From Verrucomicrobiota bacterium (GTDB lineage: Bacteria > Verrucomicrobiota > Verrucomicrobiia > Limisphaerales > UBA1100): a stretch of DNA of 15,616 nucleotides. The stretch lies in assembly GCA_028872685.1 (NCBI GenBank), contig JAPKEI010000020.1:1-15616 (forward strand). The letters are read 5' to 3'. Of this stretch, positions 1 through 6,378 are shown piece by piece. Position numbers and translations under genes: made by a program. Below the pieces are notes generated by a model. It worked only from the letters and a program-made list of their open reading frames with translations, ran no database searches and was not told where the DNA came from. The stretch's first letter is position 1. Every line of letters begins with the position of its first letter.

Positions 1-960
1 CTTGGCGGCAACATCGCCACCAACGCCGGAGGGCCGCGCAGTCTCAAATATGGCGTCACGTCTGATTACGTGCTCGGCCTGCAATTCGCATTGCCCGATG
101 GCACCCTCGTGCGAGTGGGTGGGCGCGCGCACAAAAACAAAACAGGATTTGATTTTCCTCGCTTCTTCACCGGCACCGAGGGATTGCTCGGCATCGTCAC
201 CGAAGCCACCCTGAAGCTCCTACCCTTGCCGCCCTTTCGCGCCGCGTTATCCGTGGGGCTTGGCTCAATGCACGTCGCAACGCGGGGCATTGCGGCGGTC
301 TTCAAAGCGGGGTATCTCCCCAGTGCGTTGGAGGTGGCGGATGAGTTTACATTGCGTGCCGCAACCCAACGCACCGGGAGTGATCGCTTCGCCGGCTGCC
401 GCGCGCACCTTATCATCGAGTTGGATGGGCAGGAAAAAAGCGTGCGCTCCGAGCTGCGGGATTTAAAAAAACTGATGGCTCCGCTCAAGCCGCGTTTTAT
501 TGACGCTGCGTTTGGTGCGGAAAATGTGGAAACTATTTGGCAACTCCGCCGTGAGTTTTCGTATTCGTTGCGCGACACTGGTTTGGTGAAATTAAATGAA
601 GACATCGTTGTGCCGCGCGGCAAGTTGGAGAAACTTTTTGCCTTCGCCGCGCGCCTTCAAAAAAAGCACGCGATGCCCATCGCCTGTTTCGGTCACGCCG
701 GTGATGGGAACATTCACGTGAACGTGATGGTGGACGACACAAAACCGGGCCACGCGCGCCGGCGCGATGCGGCGTTGGATGAATTGTTCCGTTGGGTGCT
801 CAAACACGATGGTGTCATCACCGGCGAACACGGCATCGGCCTTGCCAAAAAACGCTGGTGGCCATTGGCTGCCTCCGCCGAAGTGCGTCAACTCCACCAA
901 GCCGTAAAAAACGCTCTCGACCCCAAGGGTATAATGAATCCGGGGAAGTTCTTAAATTAG
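1..960 (+). CDS. glcD: FAD-linked oxidase, GlcD/D-lactate dehydrogenase type (5' end missing)
   Basis: The reading frame is open from base 1, so the gene starts upstream of the window; 319 residues remain. The first visible residues, LGGNIATNAGGPRSLKYGVT, are the end of the FAD (PCMH-type) binding domain as found in glycolate oxidase subunit GlcD and D-lactate dehydrogenases. The C-terminal FAD-oxidase domain carries the conserved GHAGDGNIHV and TGEHGIG blocks, which hold metal and substrate ligands in this family, and ends in the usual DPKGIMNPGKFLN. The family oxidises 2-hydroxy acids (glycolate, D-lactate) at the membrane and passes electrons to quinone or a partner iron-sulfur subunit. 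No GlcE or GlcF partner is visible, so the exact substrate stays open. Its TAG stop overlaps the stop of the convergent RRM gene. Confidence 0.9.
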   Translation, partial: LGGNIATNAGGPRSLKYGVTSDYVLGLQFALPDGTLVRVGGRAHKNKTGFDFPRFFTGTEGLLGIVTEATLKLLPLPPFRAALSVGLGSMHVATRGIAAVFKAGYLPSALEVADEFTLRAATQRTGSDRFAGCRAHLIIELDGQEKSVRSELRDLKKLMAPLKPRFIDAAFGAENVETIWQLRREFSYSLRDTGLVKLNEDIVVPRGKLEKLFAFAARLQKKHAMPIACFGHAGDGNIHVNVMVDDTKPGHARRRDAALDELFRWVLKHDGVITGEHGIGLAKKRWWPLAASAEVRQLHQAVKNALDPKGIMNPGKFLN

Positions 961-1199
961 GGCCGCGCAAGACATACGCTCAGTTCGCGCGTTTCAAATT
1001 CTTGTCCGTCGAGCGTTTCCACTGCTTTCGCGGCAGCGGCGTCATCGGCCATCGTGATGAAGCCACAGCCTTGCGAGCGTCCATTGTTATCTTGGCGCAC
1101 GTGATGGACTTCGGTCACTTCACCGGCAGCGGCAAAGTGTTCGGCGAGTTGTTCATCGGTGACTTTGAAGGGCAGATTGCCCACGTATAAAATGGCCAT
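957..1199 (-). CDS. small single-RRM RNA-binding protein
   Basis: This is an 80-residue protein made of almost nothing but one RNA recognition motif. RNP2 is ILYVGNL at residues 3-9 and RNP1 is QGCGFITM at about residues 43-50. Bacterial single-RRM proteins normally have RGFGFVEM-like RNP1, so here one of the RNA-stacking aromatics is Cys and the leading basic residue is Gln. The frame can be extended to 1265, but that would run into rsmI; the ATG at 1199 begins directly with the first RRM strand. A TTGCGC-N17-TTCCCT-N6 promoter-like arrangement leads into this ATG and no Shine-Dalgarno sequence is present. The gene lies 37 bases after rsmI, and its stop overlaps that of the convergent oxidase gene. 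Its RNA targets are unknown. Confidence 0.85.
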   Translation of the reverse strand: MAILYVGNLPFKVTDEQLAEHFAAAGEVTEVHHVRQDNNGRSQGCGFITMADDAAAAKAVETLDGQEFETRELSVCLARP

Positions 1200-1205
1200 G
1201 GCGGG

Positions 1206-1234
1206 AGGGAACCACGATGTGCCTGCGCGCGCAA
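1206..1234 (-). promoter_or_regulatory. candidate leaderless promoter of the RRM gene
   Basis: On the minus strand TTGCGC (1234-1229), a 17-base spacer and TTCCCT (1211-1206) end 6 bases before the ATG at 1199. The -35 match is fair and the -10 match is poor (2 of 6). The call rests mainly on the same spacing recurring at other genes here. The element fills the whole gap between rsmI and this gene. Confidence 0.4.
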
Positions 1235-1236
1235 GC

Positions 1237-1929
1237 TCAAGCGGCGCGTTGTACCAGCGCCACAAATTCCCCTTTGGGCTTACGTTCGGCGTAATGGGCT
1301 AACAATTCGGCGGGTGTGCCTCGCAGGAATTCCTCAAATTTTTTGGTCAACTCCCGCGCCAACACCACTTGCGCTTCCGGCCAAAGGCCATCGAGTTCGC
1401 CTAAAAATTTTACTACGCGATGGGGCGATTCATAAAAACAAAGTGTGCCGGGCACATTTGTAAGTGCTTCCAATTGCCGCAAACGCGCGCCGCTTTTGTG
1501 AGGGAGAAAACCGACGAAATGAAACTCGGCGGTTTCCAATCCGCTTGCGGGGAGTGCCGCCGCCAGTGCGCACGGACCGGGCACGGATTCTACGCGATGC
1601 CCGGCGGCGAGCACAGCGCGCACGATGCGTTCTCCGGGATCGCTGATACCCGGCGTGCCAGCATCGCTCACCATCGCGATGGTTTCGCCGCGTTCCAATC
1701 GTTCAAGCAATTGGCCCGAGCGCTTGGCTTCGTTGAATTTATGGCAGCTCAGCGTGGGCTGATCGATGTCGTGTGCGCGCATGAGCTGTCGCGCGCGTCG
1801 GGTGTCTTCGGCAGCCACGATGCTGCACTCGCGCAGGGTGCGCAGGGCACGCAGAGTAATGTCCTCGAGGTTGCCAATGGGCGTGGCCACGAGATATAAA
1901 GTGCCGGGCTGGAGCGGGGCGGGAGGCAT
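1237..1929 (-). CDS. rsmI: 16S rRNA (cytidine-1402 2'-O) methyltransferase RsmI
   Basis: RsmI uses S-adenosylmethionine to 2'-O-methylate C1402 of 16S rRNA in the ribosomal P site. The protein opens with TLYLVATPIGNLEDITLRAL, the N-terminal signature of this tetrapyrrole-methylase-fold family. It also has AAEDTRRARQL, the SAM-binding MVSDAGTPGISDPG block and VPGPCALAAALPASGL. With the ATG at 1929 it is 230 residues, near the catalytic core size and without the extra C-terminal domain of the E. coli enzyme (about 286 residues). In-frame alternatives are ATG at 1944 and GTG at 1983. I chose 1929 because the family starts a few residues before LYLVATP and because a -35/-10 pair is correctly spaced ahead of it. 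The RRM gene follows on the same strand. Confidence 0.93.
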   Translation of the reverse strand: MPPAPLQPGTLYLVATPIGNLEDITLRALRTLRECSIVAAEDTRRARQLMRAHDIDQPTLSCHKFNEAKRSGQLLERLERGETIAMVSDAGTPGISDPGERIVRAVLAAGHRVESVPGPCALAAALPASGLETAEFHFVGFLPHKSGARLRQLEALTNVPGTLCFYESPHRVVKFLGELDGLWPEAQVVLARELTKKFEEFLRGTPAELLAHYAERKPKGEFVALVQRAA

Positions 1930-1935
1930 GGCGGA

Positions 1936-1964
1936 GGGAAACATGTTGCCCACCCCCCGCGCAA
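1936..1964 (-). promoter_or_regulatory. candidate leaderless promoter of rsmI
   Basis: On the minus strand TTGCGC (1964-1959), 17 bases and TTTCCC (1941-1936) end 6 bases before the ATG at 1929. The -10 is weak by sigma-70 standards. The -35 hexamer is identical to that of the RRM gene and begins exactly 35 bases before the start codon. No Shine-Dalgarno sequence precedes this ATG. Confidence 0.4.
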
Positions 1965-2013
1965 CCAGATTCGCACAGCTCACATTCGAATTGCATTTCA
2001 GAGGCAGGGGACT

Positions 2014-2232
2014 ATGTTCCCCGTTCTCATGACACCTTCGGACAATGTGCCCGAATTGCCGCCGACCTATCGTTGGCCCTATTTTTTAGGGGCCTTCGTA
2101 CTGTTGGGGATTGTGCTGGGATTAATGTGGACGTTCTGGAGCATACGCATGACTGCTGAGCAACGGAAGGATCACGAAAAATTGGATGACTTTGGGCATC
2201 CCAAAACGCAAAATATCAACGAGACACAGTAG
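2014..2232 (+). CDS. small single-pass membrane protein, unknown function
   Basis: I do not recognise this family. It encodes 72 residues from ATG 2014, or 67 from ATG 2029 (MTPSDNVPELPP). There is one clear transmembrane segment at about residues 21-44 (WPYFLGAFVLLGIVLGLMW), followed by a polar, charged tail. The short proline-rich N-terminus and the tail with basic and acidic residues fit a small inner-membrane protein. Its stop lies 4 bases before the ATG of the FGE-like lipoprotein, so the two are probably co-transcribed. A TTGCAT at 1991 with a TATGTT-like -10 at 2013 would suit the 2029 start better, while AGGGG at 2006-2010 is very close to the 2014 start. Confidence 0.65.
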   Translation: MFPVLMTPSDNVPELPPTYRWPYFLGAFVLLGIVLGLMWTFWSIRMTAEQRKDHEKLDDFGHPKTQNINETQ

Positions 2233-2236
2233 AGCA

Positions 2237-3337
2237 ATGAAACTAATTTTGACATTTACGCTGGCTATATTGATGGTCGGCTGCAAGCCAAGTGAAAGGA
2301 ATGAGCAAAGCTCGGTGCCTGTAAACTCTTCTAGTGGAGAAGCTTTTGACAGCAGCGGCATGGCTTGGATTCCGGCGGGTGTTTTTAAAATGGGCTGGAG
2401 CGGGGCGGGCGGCCCTCAGGATGAGACCCCGGTGCATCAGGTGAAGCTCGATGGGTTTTGGATGGGTGTACATGAGGTGACCAACGATGAGTTCGCCAAG
2501 TTTATTGCTGCTACAAAATTTGTGACCCTCGCCGAGCAAGTGCCTACGGCGGAGAGCTTAGGCATTCCGCCCGAACAGTTTGCAGGTATTCCCAAGGATA
2601 ATATCGTGGCCGGTTCCATTGTGTTCACGCCGCCCGCGCAGGATATTCCTGTGAACATGCTCAAACAGCATAACATGTGGGGAAAGTGGTGGAAGTATGT
2701 GGGTGGTACGGATTGGAAGCATCCTGATGGGCCGGAATCCAGTATTGCTAAGCGCGGCAACCATCCCGTGGTGCATGTTAATTGGGATGACGCGCGGGCC
2801 TATTGCATATGGCTTAGTGATCGCACCGGAGTGAAGCATCGCTTGCCCACCGAGGCGGAATGGGAATACGCCGCACGCGGAGGTCTCGATGGCGAAGAAT
2901 ATGTGTGGAAGGGCGGCAAGGAAGAACCTGAAGGCGAACCGCTTGCGAATATTTGGCATGGTCGTTTCCCACGTGAAAACACAGAAAAGGATGGGTTTTA
3001 CGGTACTGCTCCGGTGGGTCAGTTCCCTGCCAATAACTATGGCCTGTACGATGTGGCGGGAAATGTGTGGGAGTGGTGTGCGGACTGGTACGCGCCGGCC
3101 TATTACACCAAGAGCCCGATGAATAATCCCAGTGGCCCCTTACAACAGGATAGCTTTGACCCCAACGACGGGCAAAACCGCATTCCCAAACGCATCCAGC
3201 GTGGTGGGTCATATTTGTGCACGGATCTTTATTGCGGTGCCTTTCGGCCTTCGCGCCGGATGAAAAACACGCCGGATTCCGGCTCCCAACATGCGGGCTT
3301 CCGCGTGGTAGCCGAGGGTGCTGCACCTGATAAATAA
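2237..3337 (+). CDS. FGE/SUMF1-type (formylglycine-generating enzyme family) lipoprotein
   Basis: The family includes enzymes that use copper and O2 to oxidise a sulfatase Cys to formylglycine, as well as non-enzymatic relatives. The start is ATG 2237, giving MKLILTFTLAILMVGC, a lipoprotein signal with its lipidated Cys at residue 16. The mature protein (366 residues in all) is one FGE-sulfatase domain: MAWIPAGVFKMG (42-53), the HPVVHVNWDDARAYC region (176-190), RLPTEAEWEYAARGG (202-216) and YDVAGNVWEWCADWY (271-285). It then has RGGSYLCTDLYC (322-333), and ends in NTPDSGSQHAGFRV. C328 and C333 keep the C-x4-C spacing of the catalytic pair of human FGE (C336/C341), so activity is plausible. 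The lipoprotein signal would place it outside the cytoplasm. It converges on a sulfatase that lacks the modifiable Cys. A frame extension to 2186 exists but would bury the signal peptide. Confidence 0.88.
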   Translation: MKLILTFTLAILMVGCKPSERNEQSSVPVNSSSGEAFDSSGMAWIPAGVFKMGWSGAGGPQDETPVHQVKLDGFWMGVHEVTNDEFAKFIAATKFVTLAEQVPTAESLGIPPEQFAGIPKDNIVAGSIVFTPPAQDIPVNMLKQHNMWGKWWKYVGGTDWKHPDGPESSIAKRGNHPVVHVNWDDARAYCIWLSDRTGVKHRLPTEAEWEYAARGGLDGEEYVWKGGKEEPEGEPLANIWHGRFPRENTEKDGFYGTAPVGQFPANNYGLYDVAGNVWEWCADWYAPAYYTKSPMNNPSGPLQQDSFDPNDGQNRIPKRIQRGGSYLCTDLYCGAFRPSRRMKNTPDSGSQHAGFRVVAEGAAPDK

Positions 3338-3366
3338 AAAAGACGCCCAGCTTATTCAGCCGGGCG
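3334..3366 (-). terminator. intrinsic terminator of the sulfatase gene
   Basis: The arms at 3344-3351 and 3359-3366 (CGCCCAGC / GCCGGGCG) form an 8-bp stem with one mismatch and a 7-base loop. Read on the minus strand, the hairpin is followed by TCTTTTTTATTT. It lies 29 bases past the sulfatase stop. On the plus strand the downstream side is only moderately T-rich, so any effect on the convergent FGE-like gene would be weaker. Confidence 0.7.
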
Positions 3367-3394
3367 GTGTTGTGATATCGATCCTGTCACGCAG

Positions 3395-4927
3395 TTATCG
3401 CTGAGCAGATTTTTTTGGCGCTGCACGCAGCGGCCAGTAAGTCGATTTTACCCGGGCCACGGTCAGGTGTTCTTCGAACCGCTTAACCACATTCGGATAC
3501 TGCGCAGCTACGTTACGCGTTTCGCCTTTGTCGGTTTCTAAATTGTACAGCTCCAGCGGTTTGCCCGGCGCGATACGCACGGCTTTCCAGTCGCCTTGGC
3601 GCACGGCTTGTTGCGAACCGTTTTCGTGCACTTCCCAATACAGGAATTCATGCTGCTGTTTTTGTGGCAAGCCAATCAGCGTGGGCATCAGCGAAATGCC
3701 ATCGGTCTCGCGCGGCGTGGGTAGTTTGGCGACATGAAGCATGGTTGGCAGCATATCCCAAAATGCAAACGGCTGATCTGTCACGGAGCCGGTTTTCACT
3801 TTTCCCTTCCATTTAACAATCATCGGCACCCGAATGCCACCTTCGTAAAGGCTCCGTTTAATGCCCCGGAATGGCCCGGTGCCCCGGAAGAATTTCGGAT
3901 CGTTGCCGCCCTCCATGTGCGGGCCGTTGTCGCTTGTAAAAAACACAACCGTGTCCTCCTCGATATCGTACTCGCGCAGCTTGGCGAGGATTTGGCCGAT
4001 CGCCTGATCCATGCGCGTGATCATTGCCGCCTTGTTGCGTTCCGGCCGCGGCCAGCGTTCGCCGGCGTAGGGGAATGCGTTGTTGGGTACTTCCATTCCG
4101 TTGCGCGTCTTTTGCGCCAGCGCATTGTTCGCGTGCGGTGCGGTGTAGGAGACGTACAGAAAAAACGGTTTATATTTGCTCTCTGGCGCGGGCTTGTAAA
4201 TGCGGATCGCGTTCAGGGCCATTTTAGTAATGATGTCGGTGCTGTATTGAATGCGCCGCCCGCCGGCATTGGCGTGGATGGGCACGTCGCCGTTAAATTG
4301 GTTGATGCCGCCAGTGCCCGGTGTGTATCGCCACAGGAAGAGGGGGTAATAATTATTGGCATGCAGTTGGTCGGCAAAACCGGCCCAATGGCGGAAGCCC
4401 TTGCGGAAGGGTTCACCGGTGGTGCCTTTTTCGCCAAGATTCCATTTACCGAGCGCGATGGTCTCGTAGTTGGCGGCCATCAGGATTTGCGGGATGGTGA
4501 TGTCGATGGCGCGCAGGGGCACGCGGCGGTTGCCGCGGATGTAGGCGTGGCCGGTGTGTTTGCCGGTGAAGAGCGATCCGCGCGAGGCGTCGCCAATGGA
4601 GCTGCCCGCGTAGGCTTGCGTGAAGCGCATGCCCTCCGCTGCCATGCGGTCGAGGTAGGGCGTTTTGATCACCGGCTGGCCGTAGCTACCCAGTTCCCCC
4701 CAGCCAAGGTCGTCGGCCATGATGAGAATAATATTCGGCGAGCTGGGCCCCTTGCGTTTTTGTGACTGCACTCCCAACGGAATCTTCGGCACGTTGGATT
4801 GGGGCGTGCCCAAGCCTGGTCGCGTCACGGGGATGCGTATGGGCTGAGGTGCGGGTTGGGCCCAAGCGGGTGCGCTCACGGCAAACAAGCAAGCGAACGC
4901 AATGCTCTTGCGAATCAATTTCTCCAT
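3395..4927 (-). CDS. exported arylsulfatase-family protein with glycine at the formylglycine position (probable pseudo-sulfatase)
   Basis: This 510-residue protein has a Sec signal peptide (hydrophobic core at about 8-20, probable cleavage after AWA at 23). A type I sulfatase domain follows: NIILIMADDLGWGELGSYG with the metal-binding Asp pair D72/D73, GKWNLGEKGTTGEPFRKGF at about 160-178, and LHANNYYP. Further on are SYTAPHANN, FFTSDNGPHMEGG and FRGIKRSLYEGGIRVP with the usual active-site Lys. The catalytic signature should read C/S-x-P/A-S-R, but here it is G112-D-A-S-R. Codon 112 is GGC (4594-4592), one base from either TGC or AGC. All other parts look intact, so loss of activity or a changed role is inferred. 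The start is ATG 4927, with AAGGAGG 11 bases upstream. The native substrate class cannot be assigned. Confidence 0.92.
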   Translation of the reverse strand: MEKLIRKSIAFACLFAVSAPAWAQPAPQPIRIPVTRPGLGTPQSNVPKIPLGVQSQKRKGPSSPNIILIMADDLGWGELGSYGQPVIKTPYLDRMAAEGMRFTQAYAGSSIGDASRGSLFTGKHTGHAYIRGNRRVPLRAIDITIPQILMAANYETIALGKWNLGEKGTTGEPFRKGFRHWAGFADQLHANNYYPLFLWRYTPGTGGINQFNGDVPIHANAGGRRIQYSTDIITKMALNAIRIYKPAPESKYKPFFLYVSYTAPHANNALAQKTRNGMEVPNNAFPYAGERWPRPERNKAAMITRMDQAIGQILAKLREYDIEEDTVVFFTSDNGPHMEGGNDPKFFRGTGPFRGIKRSLYEGGIRVPMIVKWKGKVKTGSVTDQPFAFWDMLPTMLHVAKLPTPRETDGISLMPTLIGLPQKQQHEFLYWEVHENGSQQAVRQGDWKAVRIAPGKPLELYNLETDKGETRNVAAQYPNVVKRFEEHLTVARVKSTYWPLRAAPKKSAQR

Positions 4928-4938
4928 AAGATGTTTAT

Positions 4939-4945
4939 CCTCCTT
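4939..4945 (-). promoter_or_regulatory. strong Shine-Dalgarno of the sulfatase gene
   Basis: AAGGAGG on the minus strand lies 11 bases upstream of ATG 4927. It is notable because most first-in-unit genes in this window have no ribosome binding site. A small stem (TGCTG/CAGCA, loop ATTC) lies just upstream at about 4951-4964. Confidence 0.75.
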
Positions 4946-4991
4946 AAGCTGCTGGAATCAGCAACCGGAATAAGTATGGGTAAATCAGCTC

Positions 4992-5019
4992 GTTTGTGAA
5001 TAAAAATTTATTCACAAAC
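4992..5019. repeat. perfect 13-bp-arm palindrome between larA-like gene and sulfatase gene
   Basis: The arms GTTTGTGAATAAA (4992-5004) and TTTATTCACAAAC (5007-5019) are exact reverse complements around a 2-base centre. The site begins 8 bases past the larA-like stop and ends 65 bases before the sulfatase ATG. The arms are AT-rich with no T-run after them, which makes a classical terminator unlikely. A TTCACA at its sulfatase-proximal edge, 17 bases from CATACT, could be the sulfatase promoter, so an operator is the better reading. TGTGA and TCACA are present but 12 bases apart, too far for a CRP box (6). Confidence 0.7.
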
Positions 5020-5026
5020 CACATCA

Positions 5027-6292
5027 TCACTCGATCAAATACGGAATCGTCAACGGTCCCTGCGGCAGCACCGCCACGCGGGCATTCGGCCCGTGGCGTT
5101 CCAGCTCGGCGGCGACCATCGCGCTGATGTCTTCACAGGGCGTGAGGTGCGCGGCGCGCAGGGTTTCGGCATCAAGCGAGCTGTACACGCGCACATCAGC
5201 TCGTTGCTGGATTAGGGCCTGAATCTGCGCTTGCCATTGCTCGGGTTTTTCGAAGCCCGGCGTGGCGAGCAGGCTCAGCACTTCTTCCGGGCTACGCGCG
5301 GTGCGCAGCAGTTGATCCATCGGGCTGTGCTCCGGCACGCCTTCGCGGCATTCGCAGGCGAGGATGAGCGTGCCGTCTTCCTTCAAGATCCGCGCCCCGG
5401 CACTCATTCCTTTCACGCCCTGATACAAATTCAGGTCCAATGGATAACCGCTGTTGGTCGTTACCACCACGTCGAAGGGTTTTTCCACCGGCTGCATCGC
5501 GGTGCGTTCCACAAACTCGCAGCCTTTTTTGTGCGCCTCAATGAGGTTGCCGGCAAACACATTGGTGATTTGGCGCTGCTCGTTCAGCGTGACATTCAGC
5601 AAAAAACTCGGCCCCGGTCGCTGGGCGATGGTGAGCATTTCCTCCCAAATCGGGTTGCCGTACGTGACGCCAAAAGTGCTCTTGGGATTGCCGATGTGGC
5701 TTGCGCCGTGATTGCTCATCACCGTCTCCAACGCCGCCACGCCGGGCATGATGCCCTTGGGGCCGCCACTATAGCCGGCAAAAAAATGCGGCTCAATGAA
5801 GCCGGTGACGATGCGCAAATCCGCCTCCACGGCGTGACGATGGATGAGCGCGGGCGTGCCGTCGTGGGTGGTGCCCAGCTCCACGTGCGCCTCGCGGTTG
5901 AAGGGTTCGGCGTTGACTACGCGGTATTTGTTGACGACTTCGCGAGTGAGCATTTGCTCCATCTCCGCGCGCGAATTGGGCCGGTGTGTGCCGAGTTGGT
6001 TGAGCAACAAAATGTTTTTGGGCGGCACGTGGGCCAAGTGCTCGAGCAACCACGGGATGATGCGATCGTTGGGCGTGGCGCGGGTGAGGTCAGTAAACAG
6101 AATGCAGATTTTGGTGTCCGCCTTGATCAGCTGCTTGAGGGGTTTCTCGCCGATTGGGTTTTCCAGCGCCGCCAACAGCGAGGCACGTTCATCGGCCAAC
6201 CCTTCGCGCGGGGCGGGATTGATAACCGTGGTGCGGTCGTCGGGGCATTCAATGGGCAGCTGCCCCTCGCCGTATGCCAGTTGGATTTCCAT
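5027..6292 (-). CDS. larA: LarA-family nickel-pincer racemase (lactate or other 2-hydroxy-acid racemase)
   Basis: From ATG 6292 the protein has 421 residues. It shows the LarA signatures FTDLTRATP (66-74), LGTHRPNS (100-107), EPHFFAGYSGGPKGIMPG (167-184) and MSNHGASH. H103, H169, K179 and H195 match H108, H174, K184 and H200 of Lactobacillus LarA with a constant offset of five. In LarA the lysine carries the nickel-pincer nucleotide, H200 binds nickel, and the other two histidines are the acid/base pair. The enzyme would therefore interconvert the D and L forms of a 2-hydroxy acid. LarB, LarC and LarE, which make the cofactor, are not in the window, and many LarA relatives act on acids other than lactate. 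An open frame to TTG 6379 exists but would overlap the divergent gene, so ATG 6292 was preferred. Confidence 0.88.
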   Translation of the reverse strand: MEIQLAYGEGQLPIECPDDRTTVINPAPREGLADERASLLAALENPIGEKPLKQLIKADTKICILFTDLTRATPNDRIIPWLLEHLAHVPPKNILLLNQLGTHRPNSRAEMEQMLTREVVNKYRVVNAEPFNREAHVELGTTHDGTPALIHRHAVEADLRIVTGFIEPHFFAGYSGGPKGIMPGVAALETVMSNHGASHIGNPKSTFGVTYGNPIWEEMLTIAQRPGPSFLLNVTLNEQRQITNVFAGNLIEAHKKGCEFVERTAMQPVEKPFDVVVTTNSGYPLDLNLYQGVKGMSAGARILKEDGTLILACECREGVPEHSPMDQLLRTARSPEEVLSLLATPGFEKPEQWQAQIQALIQQRADVRVYSSLDAETLRAAHLTPCEDISAMVAAELERHGPNARVAVLPQGPLTIPYLIE

Positions 6293-6344
6293 CCGGGCGC
6301 TAGTATGTCGCCTGAACGCGGTGGGGCCAAGGCAAATGCGGGGC

Positions 6345-6372
6345 TTGAAAAATACAGGAAATTTCGTATTCT
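6345..6372 (+). promoter_or_regulatory. candidate leaderless promoter of the M48 peptidase gene
   Basis: TTGAAA (6345-6350), a 16-base spacer and TATTCT (6367-6372) form the best sigma-70-like pair in the window. Only 6 bases (TCGCCA) separate the -10 from the ATG at 6379, which places the expected transcription start at the start codon itself. No Shine-Dalgarno sequence can fit. On the other strand a weaker TTGGCC-N17-CATACT (6330-6302) faces the larA-like start. Confidence 0.6.
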
Positions 6373-6378
6373 TCGCCA

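Noticed and set aside
3734..4765. 343-codon plus-strand frame opposite the sulfatase gene
   Set aside because: Antisense shadow of a clear sulfatase; its translation is low-complexity and has no family features.
4992..5019. CRP/FNR-type binding site in the palindrome
   Set aside because: TGTGA and TCACA half-sites are present but separated by 12 bases instead of 6, so a CRP box is not supported.
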